A DNA stretch of 64,000 nucleotides, from positions 119,510 to 183,509 of the forward strand of contig PBAL01000086.1 of the NCBI GenBank assembly GCA_002715965.1, read 5' to 3'. Of this stretch, positions 17,796-29,300 are shown one piece after another. The notes under the pieces were generated by a model. That model saw only the letters and a list, made by a program, of their open reading frames with translations, made no database searches and was not told the origin of the DNA. Positions within the stretch are counted from its first letter, which is position 1; every line of letters starts with the position of its first letter. The position numbers and the translations under genes are program-made. Source of the stretch: Verrucomicrobiales bacterium (GTDB lineage: Bacteria; Verrucomicrobiota; Verrucomicrobiia; Limisphaerales; JAYPXF01).

Positions 17796-20081
17796 CTAGT
17801 TGCTTACGACCTTCACGTGGCTCCAATAGGCCCATTCGTTGGCCCAGTTGTTGGCTTTGCATTCGAGGGTGAGGTCGAGGTGTTGGCCGGCGTAACCTGA
17901 GAGGTCGAATTCGAGATTTAGCCATTCGTCTTTGCCGACGGTCTTGGAGCTGACCATGGTGTCTTTTAACACCTTCTTGCCGGCGAGGACTCGGAGTTGC
18001 CAATCGGCGTGGGGGTGATGGCTGACCCGGAGTTTCAGCTTCGTTGTTTTGCCTTTGGGGATTTCGACGTGGCGCACGAGTCGTGCGGGTTTTTGGCGGC
18101 TGAAGGGGTGGGTCATGATGGCGAATTCGTTCCGGAAGACCTTGTGGGGGATGGCACCGCGGAGGCCGAGGTCCCAGGCTTCGAAGCCGGGGGCCACTTT
18201 TTGGATTCGCTTTTGCTGCGCCGACGGGGCTTTGCCGGGGAAGGTGGGGCGGGTGTCTTTCTTGCGACGGCGTTGAGGTGTCGGGGGGAGTTCGCCGCTG
18301 ACCATGCGGCGGGTGGTGAATTCCTGGAGTTTGGGGAATTTGCTGCCGAGCGCGAGGGTCAGGGCTTTGTCGGGGTTGTCCGGGACCATGGGTTCGAGGG
18401 CGAACCAGAGCATGCGGGGGATGTTGTTGTCTTCGAGGTCTTCGTCGTGTTGCGCGAGGGCGGTGAGGATGGGCCAGCGTTGTTCGTGCGGGAGGCGTTG
18501 GAGAGCGGAGGCGAGGTAGAGACGGACCACGGGGGATTTGTCGGTCTGGGCCATGCTCGCGAAGCGAGATAGTGAAGCAACCGAAGGTTGCTTGCTCTCG
18601 GCGAGGAACTGAATGGCGAAGGCGCGGAGGTATTGGTCTTTGTCTTTCAGCAGTTCGTGGAGGCGGGATTCGTTGAGGCTGCCGATGACTTGGAGGGACC
18701 ACATGGCGCGGAGGCGTTTGCCGGTGGTCTTGGCGGAGCCGAGCATCTTCGTGAGCCCGGCGGTGACGCTTTTCTTGTCGAGTTTGCCGGCGGTGGCGCG
18801 CATTTGGAGATGGAGTCTGGCGTGGCGGACGTACCAGTCGTTGGGGTGGTTCTGGAGTTTGACCAGTTCCAAGTCGGAGAGGGCGCGGATGTTGGGGCGT
18901 TTGATCTTCGGCGCGTTCTTGGGCATGACGCGGTAGATGCGGCCGCTGTTGGGGAAGTTGATGGCGTTGCCGCAGACATCGGTGTCGTGCCAGTCGAGGA
19001 TGTAGACACCGCCGTCGGGGCCGGTCTCGAGGCTGAAGCCGACCCAGGCGAGGTCGTTCATGCTGATGAAGTCTTCGCCGTGGCTGCCGATGTAGCTGGA
19101 GCCTTTGGGGGTCATGACATCGGTGAGCAACTGGTGCTGGTGGATGTTGCACATGAAGAGCTGGTCGCGGTATTTCGCGGGGAAAGTGTCGGCGAGGTAG
19201 AACCGGGCGCCACCGTGGGCGCTCAGGTGCGTGTGGTCGCGGATGGTGGGGATGTAGTCGTAGACGTAGGGGTTGAGGTGGGGCTTGCTTTGCTTGTGGT
19301 AGGTGCCGCCTTGCACGACGTGGAAGAGGTGCGGGATGACGCAACAGGTGGCAAAGCCCTGGCCGTGGTCGTTGAAGTCGAAGCCCCAGGGATTGGAGAG
19401 GCCACGAGCCCAGATCTCGAATTCCTTCTTGGTGGGGTGCCAACGCCAGATGCCGGCGTCGATGAAGGTGCGGTCTTTCTGCGGCGTGCCGGGTTTGCCG
19501 ACGTGGGATTGGGTGAAGACGCCGTGGCAGCCGTAGAGCCAGCCGTCGGGGCCCCAGATGAAGCTGTTCAGGGTTTCGTGGCGGTCGTGGTGGCCCCAGC
19601 CGTCGAGGAGGATTTCGGGAGGGCCGTCGGGTTTGTCGTCGCCGTTCTTGTCGGGGATGAAGGTAAAGTTGGGCGGGGAGCCGACGTAGACGCCGCCGAA
19701 GCCGACGGCGATGCCGGAGCTGAAGGTGAGTTTGTCGGTGAAGGTTTTCTTTTTGTCGAAGACTCCGTCGCTGTCGGTGTCTTCGAGGATCTGGATGCGG
19801 GTGAGTTGCTGGCCTTCCTTGTGGGCGCGGCGGTTGACGTAGTTGTAGTTTTCGACGACCCAGATGCGGCCCTTGTCGTCGAAGGTGAAGGCGATGGGTT
19901 CGCCGATGGTGGGTTCGGAGGCGAAGATGCTGACTTCGAATCCCTGCGGGATGGCCATTTTTGCCAAGGCTTCCTGGGGCTTTAGGAAGGGGGCGTTGCT
20001 GGTGCGGTGTTTCTGGCCGAGGACAGCGGCGTGGGTGCTGACGGCGAGGGTAAGCAGGGAGACGGTGATGAGGTTTTTCAT
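17796..20081 (-). CDS. PVC-type membrane-bound dehydrogenase-like protein with HEAT repeats
   Basis: A 761-residue secreted protein. It has a signal peptide (1-19), then a beta-propeller of the Pirellula/Verrucomicrobium dehydrogenase N-terminal family (about 35-390). Visible there are IPQGFEVSIFASEP, FDDKGRIWVVENYNY, GPDGWLYGCHG, NPWGFDFNDHGQ and LAWVGFSLETGPDGGVYILD. Helical HEAT repeats follow (about 400-600), and a C-terminal beta domain (about 660-761) resembles carbohydrate-binding or NPCBM folds. Many relatives end with a CxxCH heme domain; here it is absent and instead present in the protein encoded just upstream (20142-22241). Likely a periplasmic sugar or alcohol oxidoreductase; the cofactor is not deducible. 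Confidence 0.87.
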   Translation of the reverse strand: MKNLITVSLLTLAVSTHAAVLGQKHRTSNAPFLKPQEALAKMAIPQGFEVSIFASEPTIGEPIAFTFDDKGRIWVVENYNYVNRRAHKEGQQLTRIQILEDTDSDGVFDKKKTFTDKLTFSSGIAVGFGGVYVGSPPNFTFIPDKNGDDKPDGPPEILLDGWGHHDRHETLNSFIWGPDGWLYGCHGVFTQSHVGKPGTPQKDRTFIDAGIWRWHPTKKEFEIWARGLSNPWGFDFNDHGQGFATCCVIPHLFHVVQGGTYHKQSKPHLNPYVYDYIPTIRDHTHLSAHGGARFYLADTFPAKYRDQLFMCNIHQHQLLTDVMTPKGSSYIGSHGEDFISMNDLAWVGFSLETGPDGGVYILDWHDTDVCGNAINFPNSGRIYRVMPKNAPKIKRPNIRALSDLELVKLQNHPNDWYVRHARLHLQMRATAGKLDKKSVTAGLTKMLGSAKTTGKRLRAMWSLQVIGSLNESRLHELLKDKDQYLRAFAIQFLAESKQPSVASLSRFASMAQTDKSPVVRLYLASALQRLPHEQRWPILTALAQHDEDLEDNNIPRMLWFALEPMVPDNPDKALTLALGSKFPKLQEFTTRRMVSGELPPTPQRRRKKDTRPTFPGKAPSAQQKRIQKVAPGFEAWDLGLRGAIPHKVFRNEFAIMTHPFSRQKPARLVRHVEIPKGKTTKLKLRVSHHPHADWQLRVLAGKKVLKDTMVSSKTVGKDEWLNLEFDLSGYAGQHLDLTLECKANNWANEWAYWSHVKVVSN

Positions 20082-20141
20082 GGGAAGGAAATTCTTTATC
20101 GGACTGATGGGGCAGATCGGTCGAATCGGACGGATCTTTGA

Positions 20142-22241
20142 TCAGGGGAGAGCGACTTGCTTTTTGGTTTGGAGATACTTCACGAGGTCGATGACTTGGG
20201 TGTCGGACAAAGCGGGGAGCAGGCCTTCGGGCATCATGGACATGGGGGAGACGGTGCGGGTCTTGATGTCGGATTTGAGGACGGTCTGCTTGAGGCCGAC
20301 CATGTTGAGGACGACACGCTGGCCGTCTTCTTCGGCGATGGTGCCGACGAGAAATTGACCGTTATTGGTGTTGATCATGACCTGTTTGTAGGCGTCCGGG
20401 ACGTCGGCGCTGGGGTCGATCATATTGAGGAGGATGTAATCGATGTTGCCGCGGTTGGAGCCGGTAAGGTCGGGACCGATTTTGCCTCCTTTACCGTAGA
20501 TTTGATGGCAGGAGGCACAAACGAGTTCGAACATCTTGCGGCCTTCATGGGCGCTGCCATTGGCGAGGCGCCTGGCGTTCAGGAGATTGCGGTAACGGGT
20601 GATCAGGGCGGCTTTGTCCTTGGTGAGGGCCTGCACGTCGCCGAAGGCCTGGTCGAAAGATTTGCCGAGGAGTTGCGAAAGGCTGCGGGCGAGGTAGGTA
20701 GGAATGTCCTGCTTGGGGACGGTCTCGTTCTTGATCGCGCCGAGCAACTGCGTGGCGTAGTTCTTGCGGGAAGCGAGCGTTTCGACAGTGGCGCGTTTGG
20801 CTTGGAAATTGAGAGAGGCGTAGCGGTTGAGAATGAGTTTGGGGGCGTTGTTGTCTTCGATGGCGCTGTAGGCGCGGATGGCGTCGACTTGGAGATCTTT
20901 GTCACTGAGGAGGGAGGGAAGCAGGTCTTTCACCTCGGGGGAGCGTTGCGTGACGAGGGATTGCAGGGCGCTGCGGCGGGCGTCGGCGGAGGCTTTGGAA
21001 TTCTTGACGGTGTCGATGGCCTGCTGGGTGGCGGCCTGGACGCCGAATACCTGGCCGAGTTGCAGGCTCAGTTTGACGACATTGGCGTCGGTGCTCTTGC
21101 TGAGCTTGGCCATGGCTTTTTCCCAACCGTCGGGGGCGGGGACGTTTCGTTGGCCGGCAAGGCCGGAAACCATGCCCTGCATGAGCGCGATCTGGACGCG
21201 CGGATTGTCGGTGGCGTTCAGGGAGCGGGTGAGAAGGTTCAGGGATCGTTGGGCATTCAGGCGCTTGATGGAGGCTTTGCGAAGTTGGTCGAAGCTGGGT
21301 GGTTGTGCAGGTGACTCGTTCTTGGCGGCGGGCTTTGGGGGTGGTTTCGCTTTTTTACGACGAGGGGCGCGTTTCTTTTTGTCGTCGAGGTTGGAGCGCA
21401 TCTCCTCGTCGCTCGGGGTGTTCGATTCCAAGCCGTTCATGGGAACATCGAGACCAGCCGTCCAGAGGATGGCGTTGAGCATGATCTTCCGGTAGCCGTC
21501 GTGCTGCCAGTTCATGTGGACGTGTCCTCCGGTGAAGCCGAAGCCGCGTCCTTTCATGGTCGGGCGTTGGTAGGCCCAGGCGACGTGCTGCGACTCGCCG
21601 TCGGCCACAGAGCGACGGACATGGACGTTGCCGCTGCGGGGGCCGTTGGGGCGCTTGAGGGTTTCGGGTCCAGGAAGGTCGGTCAGGATGGGCGTGAGGC
21701 CGGTGCGGTCCTTCACGAAGCGCATGTGGTAGTACCATTCGTCGTTCACCTTGAACGGCTTCACCCCATTCCAGATCTCGTGCTTCTGGGGCTTGAAATT
21801 GGCAGTCCAGTGTGGGTTGACGGACCAATCGAGATCGCAGAAGCCGCCCATCCATTGCAGGAATTTTTCACCGGGTTCACCTTTCACAGCTTCGGTGGCC
21901 CAATGGATCATGACGACGCCGATGCCTTTCTTCATCAGGGCGTCGAATTGTTCCAGGTTTGGGTTGAGAACGTGTCCGCCGTGCCCAGTGCAGAAGATGA
22001 CGATGGTGGCTGCGTCCTCGAGGACTGAATGATCCTTCGGATAGCCAATGTCAGGGAGAACGACAGCGTTCACCAGGCCGGAGGCATTGAGGCGTTTGGC
22101 GAGTATCAGGTTGCCGGCGCGATGCTCGTGGCTCATCGGGCCGTGGCTGGGCTTGCCGGAAATGAACACAACCTTTGGCTTGGCGGCCTCGGCAGTGAGG
22201 ACCGACAGGGCGAACAGGACTGATAGGAGCAGATTCTTCAT
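20142..22241 (-). CDS. ThuA-HEAT-cytochrome c fusion, secreted
   Basis: A 699-residue protein starting at ATG 22241, which gives a signal peptide MKNLLLSVLFALSVLTAEA; an upstream ATG would add 49 unlikely residues. The first 270 residues are a ThuA-type (class I glutamine amidotransferase-like) domain: KVVFISGKPSHGPMSHEH and TIVIFCTGHGGH open it, and FGFTGGHVHMNW closes it. A lysine/proline-rich linker (about 300-330), HEAT-like helices, and a C-terminal cytochrome c module with CASCH (about 575-579) and GGKIGPDLTG follow. The gene lies 60 bases upstream of the heme-less dehydrogenase gene, so the pair probably forms one electron-transfer unit in sugar catabolism. Confidence 0.88.
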   Translation of the reverse strand: MKNLLLSVLFALSVLTAEAAKPKVVFISGKPSHGPMSHEHRAGNLILAKRLNASGLVNAVVLPDIGYPKDHSVLEDAATIVIFCTGHGGHVLNPNLEQFDALMKKGIGVVMIHWATEAVKGEPGEKFLQWMGGFCDLDWSVNPHWTANFKPQKHEIWNGVKPFKVNDEWYYHMRFVKDRTGLTPILTDLPGPETLKRPNGPRSGNVHVRRSVADGESQHVAWAYQRPTMKGRGFGFTGGHVHMNWQHDGYRKIMLNAILWTAGLDVPMNGLESNTPSDEEMRSNLDDKKKRAPRRKKAKPPPKPAAKNESPAQPPSFDQLRKASIKRLNAQRSLNLLTRSLNATDNPRVQIALMQGMVSGLAGQRNVPAPDGWEKAMAKLSKSTDANVVKLSLQLGQVFGVQAATQQAIDTVKNSKASADARRSALQSLVTQRSPEVKDLLPSLLSDKDLQVDAIRAYSAIEDNNAPKLILNRYASLNFQAKRATVETLASRKNYATQLLGAIKNETVPKQDIPTYLARSLSQLLGKSFDQAFGDVQALTKDKAALITRYRNLLNARRLANGSAHEGRKMFELVCASCHQIYGKGGKIGPDLTGSNRGNIDYILLNMIDPSADVPDAYKQVMINTNNGQFLVGTIAEEDGQRVVLNMVGLKQTVLKSDIKTRTVSPMSMMPEGLLPALSDTQVIDLVKYLQTKKQVALP

Positions 22242-22411
22242 GACTGGAATGGGCGCATCATTGCGAAAAGCACCGTTCGGACAAGCCGACATTTCAGTCC
22301 GAACGGAATACAGAACAACTCCGGGACCAATAGCCCTTCTTACGTGTTCGAATTGGCATGCAGAGTAGCGACGCCGTGCGGATGGCAATTCTTGCCGAAT
22401 TGCGTCGCTGT

Positions 22412-23269
22412 TCAGTGCAATCGCAGCCGAAAGAACTTCAATCCGGAGCTGGCCAGGGTGCTGATTGGCACTTCCAGTTGGAGGAGGCGCACGGCGCTGG
22501 AGTGATAGCGTGACCGGAGCGTCGCGTCGACCGCGTCCTCGGCGAGTCGGAAGTCAAATGATTGCCATTGCTTGAGGTTGACCGCGCCTTGGATCGAGTA
22601 GGTGCGACCACGCGTGGCGAGGAACTGGATGCTCAGCTTGCCGTCGACGACCTGGAACTGCTCAATGGAAAAGCCGCTGGTCGTGTCGAATGCAAGCGTG
22701 CCGACCAGATACTCGCGGGCGTTGGTCATGCCGTCCCCGTCGAGGTCGCCCTCGGCGGTGATGTCATTGAGGGAGTTGATGAGCGGGTCGGCGCTGAGAC
22801 GGATGAGTTCGCGTTCCCAGGCGTCGGGGAGACCGTCGTTGTCGGTGTCCTGGCCGAGGGTAAGGTCGATGCGGGTTTCATGGCCGGGGCTGCCGAGGGT
22901 GGAGAAGTTTCCGCTCATGCTGATGGGGATCAGAGTTTCGCTGCCGATTTGGACCTTGATTTTGAAGGGAACCTGATGGCGTTGGGCGGTCGGCTTGTGC
23001 GGGTCGCCGATGAAGCCGCTGTCCATCGGGATCGTGATCTTGTAGTTGATGCCGGGGTGGACGTCGGGGGTGAGCGGGGTGGTGACCTGCACGCCGGTGT
23101 CGGTCTCGAAGATCACGGTGGCGCTGCTGAAGGTGAGCGGATGTCCCCATTCGTCGCGGATGGTGCCGTAGAAGAGGTGGTGCGGCGCGGGGGGAAAGGC
23201 CACCACCAAAGCTGAAGGCTTAAGGAGGAAGGCTGAAAGCGCAACTGCGAGAATGAATGTCTTTTTCAT
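22412..23269 (-). CDS. Secreted protein with calcium-type DxDxDG repeats
   Basis: A 285-residue protein with a signal peptide (1-25). Residues about 30-135 form a beta-rich domain beginning YGTIRDEWGHPLTFSSATV, like a regulatory-type Ig fold. A thrombospondin-type-3-like calcium segment follows: DTDNDGLPDAWE and GDLDGDGMTNAREYLVGT (about 140-190). The last 95 residues are beta-rich and contain YSIQGAVNLKQW, a motif common at the C-terminus of large Verrucomicrobia surface proteins. It is encoded 46 bases downstream of the 2899-residue protein and is probably its operon partner. Function unknown. Confidence 0.8.
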   Translation of the reverse strand: MKKTFILAVALSAFLLKPSALVVAFPPAPHHLFYGTIRDEWGHPLTFSSATVIFETDTGVQVTTPLTPDVHPGINYKITIPMDSGFIGDPHKPTAQRHQVPFKIKVQIGSETLIPISMSGNFSTLGSPGHETRIDLTLGQDTDNDGLPDAWERELIRLSADPLINSLNDITAEGDLDGDGMTNAREYLVGTLAFDTTSGFSIEQFQVVDGKLSIQFLATRGRTYSIQGAVNLKQWQSFDFRLAEDAVDATLRSRYHSSAVRLLQLEVPISTLASSGLKFFRLRLH

Positions 23270-23315
23270 GATGCGTGGATTCTGGGATTAAGCCTTATGC
23301 CTCCATCCTTAAGCC

Positions 23316-26300
23316 CTAGTTTCCGGCGTAGGAGTAGGTTTCGAAGTTGAGTTTGATGTCGCGCACGGTGCGGATGAAGCGGTCGAGGCCTTCTTCGGGA
23401 TCGGCAAGGAGGCTGCGGCCGACGATCACCAACTTCCATTTGCTGTTCCACACGCTGCGGCCGATGAGGCGGGTGTTGGAGTAACTGGAGGGGAAGAGTC
23501 GGCCGTTGTCATTGACGAAGAGGCTCGCGGTCGAGACGGGGCGGAAGGCCTGGTGTTTGCGGATTCCGAAGAGGTTTTCGGTGAGGGTGTCGGCGCTTTG
23601 GAAGCCGGTGAGATTGGAGAATTCGGAGCTGCCGATGTTGAACGGCAGCGGGAGGGTGACATCGTCGACTTTCCAGGAACGGATGCCGGTGGCGTCACCG
23701 AGCGGCGGGATACGAAGGGAGTCGACGCCGACCGGAATCAGGTAGATGTAAGGCGTGGCGGCGAGGGTATTCTGATCTAGGAAAGTGGTTGAAGGATCCG
23801 CTGGAGGATTGCTGAAATCGATCGCGGAGGTGTTGGACGTGGGATCATCCATGCCTTGGTAGCCTTCGAGAGCGACGCCGACGGAGAAGATCTTGTTGGC
23901 GAAGCTGCTGACGTCGAAGGCATGGTCACCGCCGGCGAGGGCGCGGCCGAAAAGGTTTTGGCCAGGGGTGATGGTAGTGCCGAATTCGAGGATGATGCCG
24001 GGCACGGGCAGGCCGTCACCCTGGTCGATTTGCAGGCAATAGCGGCGGACGTCGGCGTCCTGGAGCAGGTCGATCTTGCGGCCGTTCTCGAGGACGTTCT
24101 TCCAGTTGTCGTGACCGTTGGCGCTGGAGAGGATGCGGTAGTTCTCCGAGCGGAGCGAGACGGTGGTGCGGTAAACGTCGGGATTGTTGAATCCGAGGCG
24201 GCCACGAATGACCTGCCAATCGTCGTTCATCTCGGCGAGGATGCTGGAGAGGCCGGGATCGCCGGTGTCGCTGCCGGCGAACTGCGGTTCGCCGTCGGCG
24301 ACGACGCCCAGAGCGCGGCTGTTGATGATGCGTTCGAGGAAGCCGCGGCCCGTGTCGGAACCGAGCAGGCCGGTTTCGTAGTCGTAGGTCTGGGCGGTGA
24401 GGAAGGTGTATTGGGCGGCGAGGTCGAAGAGGGTCTTGTAGCGTTCGAGTTTTTCATCGCGGAAGATACGGAAGGCGGCGTCGCGGGTGCGGGCGCCCTG
24501 GATGACGACGGCGGCGCGTTTGCGGAAGACTTCGCGTTCGGCCTGGATACGGTTGCCTTCGGCGACGAGGGCGAGGTAGTTGCGCTGGGCTTCGTCAAGT
24601 TCCTGGATGGCCTGATGGATGGTCAGGATGCTGTGCTGGACATCGCCGAAGACCATGTCGATCTCGAAGACGGATTCGCGTTGCTGTTGGTGCCATTCGG
24701 CCGTGCCGATGTCATTCAGGTCGATTTCCCGTTGCGCCTTATCGTTGGCGGCGTCGAGCAGCAGGACGGCGATCTTGCGGGCGGCGGCGACGGCATCGAG
24801 GGTTTCGGTGATGACGAAGCCGGCTTCCTCGACGGCCCCACGGGCGACCGAGGTGAGGTCACCGCCGCTGGCGAGGCCGACGATGAGGCTGCGCGGGAGG
24901 GCGTCTTTCACGGCCACGTTCTGGGATTCGACGATGTCGATCGAGGCGTCGGTGAGGATCTCGAAGATGCTGTTGGCCGTCATCACCACATCGTTGGCGG
25001 TCTGGATCCCTTCCTTGGCAACTCTGGCGGCACGGGTGGTGTCGTGGGTGTCGGAGAGGTTTTCGTACACCTCGATCATGCGATCGAGTTGATACTTCTG
25101 GTTGGCCTCGACGTCGATGGCCTGACGCACCGCGTTGTGCGCGAGAATGACATCGGAGATGGCGGTTTGCAGGCGGCCGGGAGAGTAGCGGCGGCCGGTC
25201 CAGGTCGAGGGTTTCCGGAAGAAGCCGTGCGAGCTGAGGGTGTAGTTGACGAAGTGGGTGTTCTCGATGTATTGGCCGGAGGAACTGCCGTCGGCGCGAT
25301 TGTAGAAGGTGAGCGGCGGGGCTTTCGCGGCGAAGTCGAAGGTGCGCTTGTCGGTGGCGAAGTAGTCGTTGGTGCCGGCCGGATAGTTCTGGATGTCAAT
25401 GGTGAAGGTCTGGTCGTTGCGCGGTTGATTAAAGCCGGAGACTTCGAGTTGCGGCGCGACGTTGTCGACATACATGAAGTGGTGCAGATCGGGGCCGTCG
25501 TAGCCCTGAACGTAGGTCTTGCCGGGACCGATGTCGTCGCTGTAGGGCGTACCGTAGAGTTCGATGAGCTGGTACCGGTACGCGAGTTCCTGTTCGTCGA
25601 CTTGTGCTTGGAAGTCGTTCAGGGAATCACCGTCGGCGCGCATGCGGCGGGTGACGTCCTTGGCGTCGTCAAAGGCGACCACAGCGTTGTTCAAGGCAAC
25701 CTTGGCACGCTCGAAGACCTGCTCGAAGTGACTGGTGGTGCCATTGGCGAAGCCGGAAGCGCGAAGGTCGAGGATGAGGCTGCCGTCGGAGAAACCGAGC
25801 GGATTGAGATGGGCGTCGGCGTTGTCCATGGCGGTCTGGAGGCCTTCGAGGGTGAGCGCGATCTCGGGGAGTTCAGGCACGGTGGTGCGGTCCACAACTT
25901 GGATGCCTTCGTGCGTCGGATCGGTGTCCTCGGCGGGTAGGATGGCGTTGCCGACGACCCAGTTGAGGAGCGCGCCTTGACCGGCGCGGGAGGCCCAGTG
26001 ATCGACACCCCAGTAGCGGGTGGTGACGACGCCGGCGCGGCTGGTGTTGACGCGGTTGGTGGAGAAGTGTTCCCAGCCGATGTCATCGCCATGTTGGAAA
26101 TCCTTGCGCCAGGTGAGGTCGAAGATCTGGCGGCCGGTCCGGGCGAGGGCGGCGGCGGCGGTGGCGAATTTGCGTTCGTCCTGGTAATCGACCTGAACCG
26201 GTTTGCCGAGGACGGTGACCGCTTCCACGCGCGGCACCCAGGTGAAGTCGGGATCGATGAGCAGGGAGTAGTAACCCTTGGTCGCGGTGAGATAGTGGCC

Positions 26301-29300
26301 ATAGGCGTCGCCGTGGCCTTGCGGGAAGAGACGTTGCGCGTCAGCGGCGCTGATGCTGCCGTCGAGGTTTTGCCCCTGATCCTCGCGGATGTCGTAGTTG
26401 AGCGCGTAGATGATTTCACCTGAGTTGATGCCGCGGGTGTAGTTCCAGTAGAGGCGGTTGTAGGCCGGAGCGGTTTCCACGCCGGGTTGCGCAAAGTCAT
26501 CGCGGCCGCGCAGGAGTCCAAGCTCTTCATCGAGCAGCGAGGCGACCTGGCCGCGGAAGGCGAAAAGCGAGGTGGCGATGTCGCCGTAGGTTTCGTCCGA
26601 GGTGCCGATGCCGATGGTGGGATTCGAGGCGTCGGCCCAGGCTTCGTTGCCGATGAACATGTAGAGGTCGTTCAGGTAACCGGCGGCAAGGAGGAGCGCG
26701 TCATTCGCCGGGGGGTAGTCGATACCCGCGTCGATGCTGAGGGAACGGCCACGACGCAGCACGGTTTCGTAGATTTCGATGAGACCGAATTGATTGATGG
26801 TGTCGAGGTTGAGCGCGACGTTGCCTTCCCAACGCGGTCCAGCCAGCGCAAGCATGCTGGCATCGGTGTTCACCTGATTGCTGAAGAGATCGGTGACGCG
26901 TTGGTTGAAGGGATTGATGCCGGCGAGGACACGCTTGATCCAACCTTCGGCCAACTGGGGTTCGGTCCAGAGCGACCAGGCGGTGTTGTTGCCGTTGCCA
27001 TCGTCGACGAAGGAGGCGTGCGTCGAGTTGGTGGCCTGGTAACGCATGATGACGTAGTTGTCGGCAAGGGACTGGACGTCGGCGGATTCGCCGAGGATGG
27101 CGCGGAGGCCATCGGAGAATTTCTCGGGCGCGAGGTCGAGCCATTGCGATCCGGGAACGGCGGTGAGGTCGACGGATTCAAAGGCGTCGAGGCGCAGGTC
27201 GAAGGCTTGTCGCGTGCCGGGGCGGGCTTGGGAGAATAGTTCGACGGTCACGAGGTGGGTGGTGGTGCCATCGCCGTTCTCAAAGCCGCTGATGAGATTG
27301 GCCGGAGTGAGTTGATAGGCTCTGCTCAGGGCGGGGATGTTGCCGGGCGCCGTGGCGTTTGCCGTGTTGCCGCTGCTGAGGTTGGCGGAGGCAACGAGGC
27401 CGCCGTCGATATAGACCTTGGCACCGAGGAAGTCGTCGAGGTTGAGACTGAGCCAGAGCCCGGTCCACTTGGTGTCGTCGCTGACGGTGAACTCGCGATA
27501 GACGACGCTTTGCGGTTGGTTGGTGAGGACGCGTTCGCTGAGTTGGCGGACATCGAAGTTGGCGGGATTGCCGGCGGAGGCCCAATCCGGCGCAACGAGG
27601 AGGTTCGTCGCCGTGCTGAGGACGGAGGCGTTCACGTTCGTGCCGTCGGGATCGGTGACGACGAGTTGTTCGCCGCCCACGAGGAAATGCGCTCCGATCG
27701 AGGTGAAGGCGAGGCTGACGTCGTTGGTGGCGGCTAACGCAAACGAGATTTCACTGACGGCCTGTACGGTGGCGTTGACGTCCTGTAGGCGACGCGTGGT
27801 CGGAGTTTGGTTGGCGCTGCCGGGGGTGTCGTTGGTGGATGGAAAGCGGATGTGGTTCCAGGTTTCTCCGGCGTTGATGAGCGTGACGAGTGTGTTTTGG
27901 AACACAGCCGGCGGAACGCCGTCGATGGGCGGAGCGATCTTCCATTGGAAGGCGTATCCCTCGGTCTTGCCGGCGAGATCGACAGCTTGTTGGAAACTGA
28001 CCAGTTCGCCGAGTGGATTGGAGGATTGAACGATCTTCACCTCGCCGCGGTGCAGGTCCTTCACAACGCGAATGATCTCAATGCTCACCGGATCAGCGAT
28101 CGGCGTGAAGGCGAGGCCGTTGCCGTTGATGAGGGTGATGTAGCCCGTGCCGGGTCCCACGGCCGAGAGAGCATAGGAATCCACGGCCACGTCATCATTG
28201 GTCACTTCGGCGAGGCTGCCGGGACCGATCACGAGAGAGAGGTTGGTGTTGGGAGCGTAGGTGCCGGGTTGAGTTGCCAGTTCCTCGAAAGTCTCCACCG
28301 TGGTGGACAGGGCATCGATGGCGGCGTCCCAGGCGTTCTTGTCGGAGTCGCCGACAATCGTGAGTGCTTTCAAGGTCGCGCGGTCGCGTTCACCGAGAAC
28401 GTTCACGAGGATGTAATCTTCACCGACGGCTTCATCGAAGAATTGGCCGCGAAAGACGAGGCCACCGTTCGCGCCGCGATTGGGGTCGAGGAAGAAACGA
28501 TCGACGAGATGCGGCGGAAGATTGGGGAAGAAGGTGTTGCCGAGGTATTGCTGGGTCTTCACCGAGCTGGGAATGGCGCTGAGCGTTTGGCCGCCGACCG
28601 TGGTCCCGAGCAGATAGACCTTTTCGCGGGTGGCGTCATGCAGGACGGCGCTTCGGTTCGTCTGCGCGCCGAGCAGGACCTGCGATTGTTGGTAGAGAAT
28701 TTCCGTGCTGATCTGACCGCGCACGGCTGGGAGGCCGCGTTTGGGGAAGGTCAGCGTTTCGGCCATCTGCAACACGGGCGTGTCGCTGGGCCACACGGGA
28801 CGATAGCGAACAGGCAGCGAATTCCCGTCTCCGACCGCGTCGCGATCCGCGTTACCAAAGACGGGATGGAAAAGCGTGTCGTTGAACGAGCCGTTGGTTT
28901 CGCGCGGTCGCAGGTAGGGCGTGATCGTGCCGACTGCCGGTTGTTGATCGACCGCCAGCGTGGGGAAGAAGAAACCGTCGAGAGTCTTGTAGTAATACTG
29001 AATCGCGAACACGGGATCATCCGCGGCGTGATGGCGACCGCGATAAACCCAAACGTCACCTTTACGATCCTGGAAGGTGAAGGAAGCGTAGCGGTCTCGC
29101 AGTTGGGAGTCGGTGAAGCCGTTGGGCACGCCTTCGCTGCTCAATCGCCAGCCGGCGAATTCATCCGTACTGGGGCTGCTCGCGGGAATGACCAGCACCG
29201 GTTGATTGGCGGCCAGCGTGGCGGCGGCCGGAATTGAGCCGGTAAAGCGAACAGTCAGGGCGTTCGTCTCCACGCTGACAACCGTGACGTTCCAATAGGC

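Noticed and set aside
18588..19985. A 465-codon plus-strand frame and a 563-codon minus-strand frame (17752-19443)
   Set aside because: Both are shadows of the dehydrogenase gene 17796-20081: one a Val/Gly/Ala-rich antisense, the other a Pro/Arg-rich frameshift reading.
23856..25940. A 694-codon plus-strand open frame
   Set aside because: It lies antisense to the giant gene. The translation is Val/Gly/Asp/Glu-rich with no fold pattern, as expected for the reverse complement of a GC-rich gene avoiding certain codons.
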